In this document: positions 55,907-64,000 of the stretch, piece by piece
How positions within the stretch are numbered: the stretch's first letter is position 1
How the letters are laid out: every line of letters begins with the position of its first letter
Source: Eubacteriaceae bacterium
GTDB taxonomy: Bacteria; Bacillota; Clostridia; Lachnospirales; Lachnospiraceae
DNA length: 64,000 bases
Assembly: GCA_902363805.1 (NCBI GenBank)
Contig: CABJBF010000003.1
Coordinates: forward strand, 262,564-326,563
Reading direction: 5' to 3'
The notes under the pieces: generated by a model
Database searches by the model: none
Seen by the model: only the letters and a program-made list of their open reading frames with translations
Told to the model about the DNA's origin: nothing
Translations under genes and position numbers: made by a program

Positions 55907-56016
55907 ACTATTGTTATAATCTTTTTATACTATTGTTATATTTATATTGTTCGATTGTTACATTAATTTTTATATAATTATAACATATTTTTATTTTTTT
56001 GCACTATTGTTATAAT
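55907..56016. promoter_or_regulatory. Phased direct repeats, putative AraC operator array
   Basis: The motif ACTATTGTTATAAT occurs at 55907-55920, 55929-55942 (as ACTATTGTTATATT), 55951-55964 (degenerate, TCGATTGTTACATT) and 56003-56016. The first three starts are 22 bases apart, two helical turns. They lie between the divergent AraC gene and a 21-codon plus-strand ORF. Confidence 0.6.
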
Positions 56017-56118
56017 ATATAAATTTGATATTTGTATTATTTTTGCATATTTTTATGTATTATACTTATAGAAACTAAATCTTTCATAAATTATTAAATA
56101 AAAAGGAGGCACCTAGAT

Positions 56119-56184
56119 ATGATTAAAGAAATTGAATATGAATGGGACGAAGAACTTATGGACCTTGTGCCTGTTAAGAAATAA
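56119..56184 (+). CDS. 21-residue peptide of unknown function
   Basis: ATG at 56119 follows AAAAGGAGG with nine bases between, an ideal RBS. The ORF reads MIKEIEYEWDEELMDLVPVK then K and a TAA. Eight of 21 residues are acidic. It has no signal peptide or membrane segment. A terminator hairpin follows 67 bases later, making a short stand-alone transcript downstream of the phased repeats. It could be a regulatory peptide, a toxin-like peptide, a RiPP precursor or a leader. No modification enzyme is adjacent, and I recognise no family. Confidence 0.5.
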   Translation: MIKEIEYEWDEELMDLVPVKK

Positions 56185-56250
56185 CTTAACTTCCGGCACA
56201 ATTATATAAAAAATTTCAAACATCGTTAGAAATTTCATTAACTCACCTAA

Positions 56251-56285
56251 AGAAGCATCTCCAAATTATGGAAATGCTTCTTTTA
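56251..56285 (+). terminator. Terminator of the small peptide transcript
   Basis: AGAAGCATCTCC and GGAAATGCTTCT pair over 12 positions with one mismatch, followed by TTTT. It is also usable on the minus strand by the gene ending at 56313. Confidence 0.7.
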
Positions 56286-56312
56286 ACTGTTACATACACT
56301 GTTCCTCTTTTA

Positions 56313-57500
56313 TTAATTGTTATTGCATAGGTTTTCAGTTTTTTCATTTTCTTTTTGAACAAAAAATATCCAAAAATAATATATGAATATTCCTATATTT
56401 ATTACCGCCAAAACCGTAAGCATATGTTCCTGCTTGAATAAATATGATGAATAAGTAAAAAATGTAATTAATTGTAATATAATACATGGAATAATCGTAC
56501 GCTTATAAAGCAATGCAAGCATAATTGCAAATATCTCATATAAATATCCATATCTCTCATGCATGTGCGGCATAGTAAGTACTGCTATGTATACAAAAAT
56601 AAATGCCAACTGTAAAATTTGTTCTTTATTAATGTTTGACATTTTTTTCATTAAATAATAAAAAATCATTCCTATTATGCATATTGATATCATTGTAGCA
56701 GCAGTTGAATATTTTATATTTAAATCTGCCATCTCTGTAGAGAATATGGCCCATAATCCCGGATAATTAGATGTGAGACTTGAATTATAAGCCTGTGTCT
56801 GATTTTTAAAAATTAAAAACACATCCCAAATTTTTCTACCATAAATAATTCCAACACCACTTAAAACAATCATCATAAATGGTACATAAAAAATTTTTAT
56901 AATAGAAAATTGTTTCTTTATCAGATAAATTATAAAAATAAATGGGAGCAAAAATATAGCCTGCAATTTTAATGAAAGAGCAACCCCATATGCGATAAAC
57001 ATAAAAGAATACTTTTCTTTTATACAAAAATATATTGTCCACACACAAAAGGTTGCATATATCGAATCGCATTGTGCCCATGCCGATGAATTAAATATAA
57101 CTATAGGTGAACATACAACAAGTACGAAAGTCCAAATCATATACAAACGATTTTCAGTTAATTCTCTAATGACCATAACACATGCTAATGCCAATAAATA
57201 ATCAAAAATGCACGATATCACCTTATATGTCACTAATGGTTTAAGCGGTAAATATGTAAATAAGGCAATTAGTGTCTGGTACAAAATACAATAATCACCT
57301 GTCTGTTTAGAAAGTGCATCTAAGCCTCCGCTATTTTTAATTTCTTCATACCATGGTAGTAAGAAATAATTGGCATCACCTGATACGATTGGAAGCAATC
57401 TGTTTCTTATATAAATAGATAATATTGTTATTGCTAACACAAATAAATAATCCGAATATTTAATTAAAATATCTACAATTTTTCGTTCGTTTTTTAACAT
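56313..57500 (-). CDS. Multi-TM GT-C-type glycosyltransferase-like membrane protein
   Basis: The likely start is the ATG at 57500 (MLKNERKIVDILIKYSDYLF), preceded by AGAGGA, giving 395 residues and about ten hydrophobic segments. An early acidic loop (PIVSGDANYFLLPWYEE) and a SSAWAQCDSIYATFCVW segment near residue 142 resemble mannosyltransferase/GT-C fold proteins using polyprenyl-phosphate sugars. LTMPHMHERYGYLYEIFAIM near 320 is also typical of this group. Target glycan unknown. The reading frame continues upstream through a foreign DUF2229-like remnant. Confidence 0.72.
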   Translation of the reverse strand: MLKNERKIVDILIKYSDYLFVLAITILSIYIRNRLLPIVSGDANYFLLPWYEEIKNSGGLDALSKQTGDYCILYQTLIALFTYLPLKPLVTYKVISCIFDYLLALACVMVIRELTENRLYMIWTFVLVVCSPIVIFNSSAWAQCDSIYATFCVWTIYFCIKEKYSFMFIAYGVALSLKLQAIFLLPFIFIIYLIKKQFSIIKIFYVPFMMIVLSGVGIIYGRKIWDVFLIFKNQTQAYNSSLTSNYPGLWAIFSTEMADLNIKYSTAATMISICIIGMIFYYLMKKMSNINKEQILQLAFIFVYIAVLTMPHMHERYGYLYEIFAIMLALLYKRTIIPCIILQLITFFTYSSYLFKQEHMLTVLAVINIGIFIYYFWIFFVQKENEKTENLCNNN

Positions 57501-57710
57501 AATTTTTTCCTCTTTTTTATTCAAAATAGCCGGATAACACATTTCATTGTTTACATATTTTAGCCCAATATCTGTTATTCCTTCTTCATTTTCTATAATT
57601 ATCGGATGATAATTTTTAGAATAAAAAGCATAATTTAGCAATGAAAAATGTGCATCTAACATTGCCGGAATCATAAGAATACATTTTTCATCAATTTTGT
57701 TTCGTCTATC
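57501..57710 (-). pseudogene. DUF2229 (2-hydroxyacyl-CoA dehydratase activator) remnant
   Basis: In frame with, and just before, the membrane protein start lies KCILMIPAMLDAHFSLLNYA, FYSKNYHPIIIENEEGITDI and GLKYVNNEMCYPAILNK. This is the 'IP.M...HF..L..AF...Y...........GLKYVNN..CYPA' block of DUF2229. It is normally preceded by hundreds of residues of the activator, but here there is a stop at about 57713. It is therefore a fragment, with the Cys of CYPA retained. Confidence 0.7.
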
Positions 57711-57862
57711 CTATAAATAAAATCATCCCCTAAAATAATATTAATTAATAATATATCATCTTTAGAGGATAATTCAATATTTAACAAAATTTTTTCTGCT
57801 TCTTTACTTACTTTGAGCTACTTTTATTCACACTTATCCTTCCAATACCCACCCGTTATTCA

Positions 57863-58939
57863 TCACACGTAATCTTTTCTGCAAAATCTCTTATAAGCAA
57901 CACTAAATAAAATACTTACAATACAGGTTTGCACCAAAATACTAATCCAATCATAAGCTTTAAACGAAGTAAATAAATGATTTTCCATAAACCATGAACC
58001 ACAATCCTTCCAACTTGAAGCCAAATTAAATGATAACAACAAATCAAGCCATGTATTTGTAGAAAATTGTAATATATTTAACAATCCCAACATTGTAATT
58101 ACAACGATAATTATACTTATGTAACTATTGTTAGTTACTAATTGAATGGCACTACTTAAAACACTGATAAGTAATATCAGCACTGTTGCGTAGCATATTG
58201 TGAATAAAAGATATTTTGCATAACTCATTTTCGCATAAGTAATGAATGGATATGTAAGAATTCCTCTCGATTCCATAGCCATTGCCGATGATAATGAGGT
58301 ATTCCAAAGTCCTTTATAAGAAATATTTGCGAAATAATATCCTAGAGTTCCTATCATCAAAATACCATTAATAACACTCCCGGCAATCATTGCACTTATC
58401 ATTTTACTGTTCTGAATTGTTCGTCCCTTTTTGGTCGCATATACTATTCCTGTCGTATTGTTTATCCTTTCATAATCCATTAAAAATAATGTGCATATGC
58501 TTATTACAACAGCCATTTCCAGCAATAGTTTTTTAAATATGTTGTAATAAAGCAACTTATGTAATCTATATACCTGACCCGGATAAGTTAATTGTGTACT
58601 TTCTCCATCATTTTTTATTTCTTCTACTCTTTTTTCTAATTTTTTATAACAGTTGTCTATAAACAGTTTATACTTTCCACTTGGATTGTAATCATACAAA
58701 TCCATTTTAGTATTTTTTACAATCTGCATATTAAAATCATCATATATTGAAACAACAGAATTCAGATATTCCTTATCAATTTTATTATCTAAAATATACT
58801 GATGTGTAAGTTTCATATCCTTTTTATATTCACTAATCTGCGTTTCGATGTTAAGAATATTAATAGTAAGAAAAAATAACATTAATATCCACATAACCGG
58901 ATTTTTCATTATTTTTTTTATTTCATATTTTATCAGCAA
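57863..58939 (-). CDS. ABC-2-type permease subunit of the ECF-linked transporter
   Basis: The RBS AAAGGAAG points to a TTG start at 58939 (LLIKYEIKKIMKNPVMWILM), giving 358 residues. A first membrane helix is followed by a soluble segment of about 120 residues, then five hydrophobic segments from about 165 to 350. This matches the ABC-2 permease layout seen in bacitracin/lantibiotic-type exporters and in this operon's other permease. It is the last gene of the operon, and the frame upstream to 58969 lacks an RBS. Confidence 0.82.
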   Translation of the reverse strand: MLIKYEIKKIMKNPVMWILMLFFLTINILNIETQISEYKKDMKLTHQYILDNKIDKEYLNSVVSIYDDFNMQIVKNTKMDLYDYNPSGKYKLFIDNCYKKLEKRVEEIKNDGESTQLTYPGQVYRLHKLLYYNIFKKLLLEMAVVISICTLFLMDYERINNTTGIVYATKKGRTIQNSKMISAMIAGSVINGILMIGTLGYYFANISYKGLWNTSLSSAMAMESRGILTYPFITYAKMSYAKYLLFTICYATVLILLISVLSSAIQLVTNNSYISIIIVVITMLGLLNILQFSTNTWLDLLLSFNLASSWKDCGSWFMENHLFTSFKAYDWISILVQTCIVSILFSVAYKRFCRKDYV

Positions 58940-59023
58940 ATTACCACTTCCTTTTTCATCTATTAACAAATTTTTATACTTAAATTTTACTTATTAATAA
59001 ATAGTTATCTTTTAATCTGCTTA

Positions 59024-60226
59024 TTAACAAATAACTACATCTTTTTTCTTTTCATATTTTGCTAACGCTACTGCAATAATCAAACCAATAATTGTAAAAC
59101 TTACGCAAATCAATATAGGGCGGTAAACATCGTAAGTTATTTTCATTTTGTTTTCTATTATCAAATATCCATACATTACTTTATTGAAAATGATTGCAAT
59201 AATAACCGTAAACGGAATGGCACATGCAAAACCGACCACGTAATTAAGCGATATTTTTGATATAAAAAAATACAACATTATGAGTGACATTATTGCAAAT
59301 ATATATAACAACAGATTTAGGCAAATATATGTACCAAATTTCAAATCATACCATGAATTAACTCTTGCAGTGCAATATATAGGACAATCCAAATATTTTC
59401 CAACTCCTCTAATTATCAAATATACATAAAATATAATTATATGTGCTATTCCAACTAAAACGGTAGTAATAACGGTAGCTGTTATTCTGGTGTTAACCAA
59501 ATTTCTTCCATGTTTTGTAGTATAAAATAATGTATTCACATTTCTTATTCTTTCCCGTATCTGATAAGGTATTATCAATAAAGCAGAACATATTAACATT
59601 AGCAAACCAATCAAAGGTAAATCACTTTTTACACATTCAGCTGCATCTTCTGATAGAAGCGACGTGTAATCTCTTGTATATAGTTTTTCCATTCTTTCAA
59701 GAAATTTAGGATTCAGCTTATTTACTTCCCCTGTATGTCGTCTTACATTTTCTGTTATATTACTCTCTGCATTTTCCCTACTAAGCCCTGCAAACTGTAA
59801 ACGTGTTTCCCATTCCTGCCAGTAATCCACCTCCTGAATCAGAAATGTTTCTTCAGCATAGCTGCCAAATGAAATGTCATCTAATTTTTCTTTGACCTTA
59901 TCATCCAGTCCTTCTTCTGAGCGCATTGATTTGTAATCTTTATAGTTAGTTATACCTGCATTTTTCAATACTTCATCCCCTGCAATATACTTGTCAACTT
60001 TTTCAATATATTCTTGTTTTATTTCTTCTAACTTATTTCTTTTACTAACCGGTAATTTTATTCCGTATTCTTTCATTAATATGGTGCATAGTTTATCTTC
60101 TGCCCCCATATTAGATGTAGCAAAATAATTAGTGCTTAAAAACATATTGTAAAATAATGCTGTTAGTACAAAGATTACAAGCACGATTTTTATATTAAAT
60201 ATCTTTTTTAACTCAAATTTAATCAT
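59024..60226 (-). CDS. ABC-2-type permease subunit
   Basis: This 400-residue protein starts MIKFELKKIFNIKIVLVIFV. It has one N-terminal membrane helix, an extracellular loop of about 170 residues rich in charged residues, then about six further helices. Its N-terminal sequence resembles that of the downstream permease (both 'IK(F/Y)E(L/I)KKI'), so they may be paralogues forming a heterodimer. RBS TAGGAG. The ATPase gene lies 27 bases upstream. Confidence 0.83.
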   Translation of the reverse strand: MIKFELKKIFNIKIVLVIFVLTALFYNMFLSTNYFATSNMGAEDKLCTILMKEYGIKLPVSKRNKLEEIKQEYIEKVDKYIAGDEVLKNAGITNYKDYKSMRSEEGLDDKVKEKLDDISFGSYAEETFLIQEVDYWQEWETRLQFAGLSRENAESNITENVRRHTGEVNKLNPKFLERMEKLYTRDYTSLLSEDAAECVKSDLPLIGLLMLICSALLIIPYQIRERIRNVNTLFYTTKHGRNLVNTRITATVITTVLVGIAHIIIFYVYLIIRGVGKYLDCPIYCTARVNSWYDLKFGTYICLNLLLYIFAIMSLIMLYFFISKISLNYVVGFACAIPFTVIIAIIFNKVMYGYLIIENKMKITYDVYRPILICVSFTIIGLIIAVALAKYEKKKDVVIC

Positions 60227-60253
60227 ATTTTTCTCCTATTAACCATTATTATG

Positions 60254-61117
60254 TTAATTGTAATTAACTAAAAATACATCTTCCAAATTTGGTGAAACAC
60301 TTACCTTATTATCATTATCCGTTCCATCATCTGCCTCGTCAAACACTCTGATAGTCATATATCCTTTTTCCTGTCTTGCTGACAAAACAATATACTTTTC
60401 TTCCATCTTTTCATATTCTTTGTCACTTACCTGCATCTCAAATACCTTTCCTGATAACTCGTTACAAATATTTGCTACGGAATCCATTTTGTAAATATGC
60501 TTATCTCTTATAAGAATTACCTGATTTGCAATTGATTCAATATCTGACACAATGTGCGTAGATAATATGACTATTCTATCTTTAGACAATACTGAAATTA
60601 TATTTCTAAATCTCACTCTTTCTTTTGGGTCTAATCCTGCTGTCGGTTCGTCTAAAATCAATATCTTAGGGTCATTTAACATTGCCTGTGCAATGCCAAC
60701 TCTCTGAATCATTCCACCTGAAAATTTTTTCATTTTCTTGTCAGCATTTTCTGACAATCCTACCATTTCTAACAAATAATCAATTTTTTCTGCTGTTTCT
60801 TTTTTAGGTACTCCCTTTAAAGCTGCCAAATATGAAAGATACTGCTTTGGAGTATTATTTTTGTAATATCCAAAATCCTGTGGCAAATAACCAAGCAATT
60901 CCCTATACGCCGCTCCCATTGTTTTTATATTTACTCCATCATATAAAATTTCACCCTCAGTAGGATTAAGCAAAGTTGTTATCATCTTTATAATGGTCGT
61001 CTTTCCTGCTCCATTTGGTGCTAACAGTGCATATAATCCATTATCCATGTTTAAACTTATATTTTCTACTGCCGTAAATTTTCCAAAATTTTTCGATACA
61101 TTATTAAGCGTAAGCAT
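60254..61117 (-). CDS. ABC transporter ATP-binding protein
   Basis: This 287-residue ATPase has Walker A LAPNGAGKTTIIKM near residue 32. The Q-loop LPQDFGYYKNN, the signature FSGGMIQRVGIAQAM near 135, Walker B ILILDEPTAGLDP and the switch His in ILSTHIVSD follow. The short C-terminal extension ends SVSPNLEDVFLVNYN, as in BcrA/CcmA-type exporters. It overlaps the upstream membrane gene by 14 bases. It drives the two ABC-2 permeases. Confidence 0.94.
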   Translation of the reverse strand: MLTLNNVSKNFGKFTAVENISLNMDNGLYALLAPNGAGKTTIIKMITTLLNPTEGEILYDGVNIKTMGAAYRELLGYLPQDFGYYKNNTPKQYLSYLAALKGVPKKETAEKIDYLLEMVGLSENADKKMKKFSGGMIQRVGIAQAMLNDPKILILDEPTAGLDPKERVRFRNIISVLSKDRIVILSTHIVSDIESIANQVILIRDKHIYKMDSVANICNELSGKVFEMQVSDKEYEKMEEKYIVLSARQEKGYMTIRVFDEADDGTDNDNKVSVSPNLEDVFLVNYN

Positions 61118-61844
61118 TTTCTTTTTCCACCTTTCTTAAATAAGCTATAAATATTCCAAAACTAATAGCTGCAATTGCAACACAAACAACAGTAGGCACT
61201 GTATTTAGCATTGTATTTATAATTAATGAATTATATTTTGATATTCCTGTCGTTCCCACTATCCATGCTATGCATAAAAAAACTATATTGTAATAATTAT
61301 TAAACCTGTCATACAGCCATAGTGATACTACAGAAAAAATAAATGACGTAGCAAAAGCAATAATGACTATTTTTAACTGATATTTAACATCAGTTATAAT
61401 TAACAGCATTGCCTCATTGATGACGATTGCTAATATACTCACATACAACATTCTAAGTGTAATAATATAACTTTGTGAGTATTTCAATGTGCGTTTAAGT
61501 TCTACTATTGCAGACTGTTCTTCATTCCACATTGATAGTGCAAAAAATGACACATTAATAACAGGAAACATTATTATTATCATGTATTCAGGACTTATAT
61601 AATCATTTATTGAAAATGAAACATATCCTAAAGATATTGCAAACAAATATATAGCAAGTGACATTAATACAAGTAATTTTGACTGATAGAATATAACATT
61701 TATTCCCGGTCCTAAGAATAGATTTTTTAGCCTTGTAATCAATGGCTCTTCCTCTTTTTTAGTCGCATCAAGTATAAAATTTATACTGTTTTGTTTTTCG
61801 ATTTGTGTAGGGTACTCAATATCAAATTTATATTTATTTTCCAT
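61104..61844 (-). CDS. Membrane protein linked to the ECF sigma gene
   Basis: This 246-residue protein has a cytoplasmic N-terminus of about 50 residues (MENKYKFDIEYPTQIEKQNS) and six hydrophobic segments. It follows the sigma gene by two bases and overlaps the ATPase gene. The position is that of an anti-sigma factor or of an accessory permease; no zinc-binding anti-sigma motif (HxxxCxxC) is seen. Function is inferred from position only. Confidence 0.7.
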   Translation of the reverse strand: MENKYKFDIEYPTQIEKQNSINFILDATKKEEEPLITRLKNLFLGPGINVIFYQSKLLVLMSLAIYLFAISLGYVSFSINDYISPEYMIIIMFPVINVSFFALSMWNEEQSAIVELKRTLKYSQSYIITLRMLYVSILAIVINEAMLLIITDVKYQLKIVIIAFATSFIFSVVSLWLYDRFNNYYNIVFLCIAWIVGTTGISKYNSLIINTMLNTVPTVVCVAIAAISFGIFIAYLRKVEKENAYA

Positions 61845-61846
61845 AA

Positions 61847-62401
61847 TTACGCTAACTCCTTTTTCAACATTTTAATCATCGTATAATAACGCGTTTTAAC
61901 CGTGTTTTCTGAAATACCTAATTCCTTAGAAATTTCTTTAAATGATAACTCCTCAAATATTTTCATTTGGAATATCCTAATCCACTCATTGTTATATCCG
62001 GATATAAGTATCATCACATCCTGAATCATTTTTTCATTTGTCATTTTATTAATAATCATTTCTTCCTGATTATCATTCGTCCCGATGTAATCTGTTTCTA
62101 CCGGACCGGCTTCTAATAATTTTTGTTTATAAAATCTGCTCCGATAAAAATCTGTTATTTTATTTGATGCCAACCTGTAAAGCCATGTTCTAAAAGAAGC
62201 TTTTTTCTCATCATAGCTATGTAATCCATTTAATACTGCTATAAAAATGTCCTGCGTCATGTCCATCGCTAACTCTTTTTCCTGAAGTTGTTTATAAGCA
62301 TAAACATAAATTTCGTCATAATATCTGCTGACCAGTTCATTTGCTGAGTTTCTGTCATTTTTCTTTTTTATCTCTCTAATAAGCCTATAATCTGAATGCA
62401 T
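61847..62401 (-). CDS. ECF-family RNA polymerase sigma factor
   Basis: This 184-residue protein contains sigma region 2 (about 15-85: YYDEIYVYAYKQLQEKELAM, ASFRTWLYRLASNKITDFYR) and region 4 (about 125-180: LSFKEISKELGISENTVKTR), with no region 1 or 3. It is the first gene of a five-gene operon with a membrane protein and an ABC exporter. It probably directs transcription of the operon under an envelope or antimicrobial stress signal. Confidence 0.93.
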   Translation of the reverse strand: MHSDYRLIREIKKKNDRNSANELVSRYYDEIYVYAYKQLQEKELAMDMTQDIFIAVLNGLHSYDEKKASFRTWLYRLASNKITDFYRSRFYKQKLLEAGPVETDYIGTNDNQEEMIINKMTNEKMIQDVMILISGYNNEWIRIFQMKIFEELSFKEISKELGISENTVKTRYYTMIKMLKKELA

Positions 62402-62434
62402 TCTTTTTCTCCTGTAATTTGTATTACATTATTA

Positions 62435-62463
62435 TATACGAAAATTAATTGAAAATAGTTTTA
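62435..62463 (-). promoter_or_regulatory. Putative ECF-type autoregulatory promoter
   Basis: On the minus strand TAAAAC is separated by 17 bases from CGTATA, 33 bases upstream of the sigma gene start. The AAC...CGT pair is the hallmark of ECF promoters such as SigW's. The rest of the 62402-62706 gap shows only the terminator at 62629-62668. Confidence 0.45.
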
Positions 62464-62628
62464 ATATTTATTATATTGGAGGAATTTCTTATTTAATCCC
62501 TCTTTTTCTACTTATAATTAACTTTATGATAATTAATATATTAAAATTAAAATCAGACAGATAACCTAGATTAGATATATTTAATAAATGATTTAGATAT
62601 TTATTATCTAAAAAGATATTACAAACTC

Positions 62629-62668
62629 AAAATGCCACTTGATTTTATTTCAATCAAGTGGCATTTTA
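62629..62668. terminator. Terminator of the LRR protein gene
   Basis: On the minus strand AATGCCACTTGATT pairs perfectly with AATCAAGTGGCATT followed by TTG, flanked by AAAA/TTTT. It lies 39 bases downstream of the stop at 62707. Confidence 0.85.
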
Positions 62669-62706
62669 TCTGGACACTCCTAATTTTGACATCATGAGTT
62701 CCTGTA

Positions 62707-64000
62707 TTACTTACATTTAATGCTTTTTACTTTACTCCATTTTGTGTATTTTTTCTTTCCTTTTGTTATGTTATATGCTCTTACTCTTACAAAATATTTC
62801 TTACCAGCTTTAAGTTTTTTAATCTGTATTGAATGCTTATTTGTTTTCACAATTTTTTTATTCTTTGTGAATTTCTTATTCATTGCGTATTGTATCTGAT
62901 AGCCTTTGGCATTAGACACTTTATTCCATTTAACTGTTATTGTCTTTTTCTTTTTAGATGATAATTTTATGTTAATTTTTGCTTTCGCAATTTTAGTTTT
63001 TTCCTTAGTTTGATTCGTTTTATCTGCGTTTTTATTCACAATCTTGCATTGTATTCCATTTGCTTTAGCATACTGTGCTGCATATGAATTTTCAGTTGTA
63101 TATATTGTAACTGAAATAACCGGTTTTCCACTGCCAATCCAGAAATATCCTGTTTCGAAACAACTTTTTCCTATGCTATTAACGCTTGCAGGAATTGTTA
63201 TTTTTTTCAAATTTCTGCAACCATAAAATGCTTCATCCCCTATCTTCTGTAAACCTTTGCCAATTTCAACTTCTTCTAAATTATCAAAACTTTTAAATTC
63301 ATTATCCGGAATGCTTGTTATTCCTGACTTAATTACAATTTTCTTTACTTTGTTCCTTATATTTGTCCATGTGTTGTCAGATGATGAATAACTAAATCCT
63401 CTACTTGTTGATGAAACTGGATATCTATAATGAACTTTTGTATCAATATCTATCGCACCTGAACCTGATATTGTTAATGTTCCATTTGAAGACTCAAAAT
63501 CCCATGTTGCATTTTGTCCTGCTACACGATATATTTTTTTATCCATCTTTCCACTATTAATATCTATAGAATAAAAATCAACCATATTTGAACTTGATGC
63601 ATAATATATAATCTTTGAACCATCTACAATCGGATGACAATCTGAAATTGGTGCTGATGCCGTAAATTCCTGACTAATTTTATTACCATTTCCATCTACA
63701 AAAATGTAATGTAAAATAGATGACTCTAATAAATCTTCTGTCCCTGCAGTCTGACTTTTTCCATATTCTTCCCATGAAATCATAAACTTGTTATCATTTA
63801 TTTTTGTTATTTGAGTTCCAATAAAACAACTTCCATCATCTTTATAGTTAGTCATCCATTTTATCTGTGTATTTTCTTCATCAAATTCATTCTGTGAAGT
63901 AACTGTAAGATAAATATTATGTGCTGTATTCGTATTTACAACTTCATATTGACTTTGATCTATAGATGTTCCCAAACACAAAACATTATCTGCCGAAACA
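62707..64000 (-). CDS. Partial secreted BspA-like LRR_5 / FN3 protein
   Basis: The frame is open through the right edge (SADNVLCLGTS precedes the first annotatable start), so the N-terminus is missing. Visible are a beta-propeller-like region, a structural block WDFESSNGTLTISGSGAIDI and BspA-type leucine-rich repeats (SIPDNEFKSFDNLEEVEIGK, IGDEAFYGCRNLKKITIPAS). A C-terminal FN3-like tail with Lys/Tyr (WNKVSNAKGYQIQYAMNKKF, GKKYFVRVRAYN) follows. It would be a cell-surface binding protein. Confidence 0.85.
   Translation of the reverse strand, partial: VSADNVLCLGTSIDQSQYEVVNTNTAHNIYLTVTSQNEFDEENTQIKWMTNYKDDGSCFIGTQITKINDNKFMISWEEYGKSQTAGTEDLLESSILHYIFVDGNGNKISQEFTASAPISDCHPIVDGSKIIYYASSSNMVDFYSIDINSGKMDKKIYRVAGQNATWDFESSNGTLTISGSGAIDIDTKVHYRYPVSSTSRGFSYSSSDNTWTNIRNKVKKIVIKSGITSIPDNEFKSFDNLEEVEIGKGLQKIGDEAFYGCRNLKKITIPASVNSIGKSCFETGYFWIGSGKPVISVTIYTTENSYAAQYAKANGIQCKIVNKNADKTNQTKEKTKIAKAKINIKLSSKKKKTITVKWNKVSNAKGYQIQYAMNKKFTKNKKIVKTNKHSIQIKKLKAGKKYFVRVRAYNITKGKKKYTKWSKVKSIKCK

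Overview
The window is AT-rich, dense with genes and carries no rRNA, tRNA, IS or CRISPR. Its gene content points to a Gram-positive gut Clostridia, most likely a Lachnospiraceae commensal. The indicators are a bile-salt-hydrolase-type enzyme, several secreted proteins ending in the Lys/Tyr-rich FN3-like tail common in that family, YesM/YesN-type sugar regulation, split purine enzymes under a ZTP riboswitch, and c-di-GMP-I and cobalamin riboswitches. The taxonomic call is an inference from gene content; no marker gene is complete here.

Layout. 1-6.7 kb: housekeeping and membrane genes (start of an rpoD-like gene, mnmA, a TetR regulator, a Na/Pi cotransporter, a HAD phosphatase, maf). 6.7-18.9 kb: a colinear minus-strand locus encoding uptake and phosphorolysis of N,N'-diacetylchitobiose (chbP-type GH94 phosphorylase, phosphohexomutase, YesM-like kinase, solute-binding lipoprotein, two permeases, YesN-like regulator, nagB, nagA). 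19-21.4 kb: a small membrane protein and a beta-CASP nuclease. 21.5-38.2 kb: the most striking region. A cobalamin riboswitch with its own terminator precedes a five-gene minus-strand operon: a secreted DUF4430 (transcobalamin-C-terminal-like) protein, a MoxR ATPase, a DUF58 protein, a TgpA-like transglutaminase-fold membrane protein lacking its catalytic Cys, and a 1.4 kDa-residue-scale (about 1,416-residue) secreted DUF4430/PQQ-propeller protein. A second giant DUF4430/GLUG protein follows. I infer a B12-regulated surface corrinoid-capture and assembly system.

38.2-41 kb: an Agr-like two-component pair (no agrBD), a 21-bp-spaced LytTR-type direct repeat, and a broken PoNi-like immunity gene. 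41-43.3 kb: ZTP riboswitch, PurO-type IMP cyclohydrolase, stand-alone AICAR transformylase. 43.3-46.5 kb: c-di-GMP-I riboswitch with terminator in front of an HPt-like protein whose phospho-His is Asn, a glycerol-1-phosphate dehydrogenase, an SGNH-like secreted protein with Cys in place of the nucleophilic Ser, and a Dabb protein. 46.8-49 kb: MoxR/CoxE-type VWA pair. 49-55.8 kb: bile salt hydrolase, a frameshifted GNAT fragment, secreted and hypothetical proteins, a flavin-type oxidase and an AraC regulator. 55.8-56.3 kb: an array of 22-bp-phased repeats in front of a 21-codon ORF with a strong RBS and a terminator. 56.3-62.5 kb: a membrane glycosyltransferase-like protein preceded by a DUF2229 remnant, and an ECF-sigma/ABC-transporter operon with an ECF-like promoter. 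The right edge cuts a BspA-like LRR protein.

Decay is a recurring theme: at least four gene remnants (about 2.4, 38.4, 50.3 and 57.6 kb) lie next to intact genes, and a 60-bp dispersed repeat family occurs at 0.3, 53.9, 54.65 and 54.7 kb.
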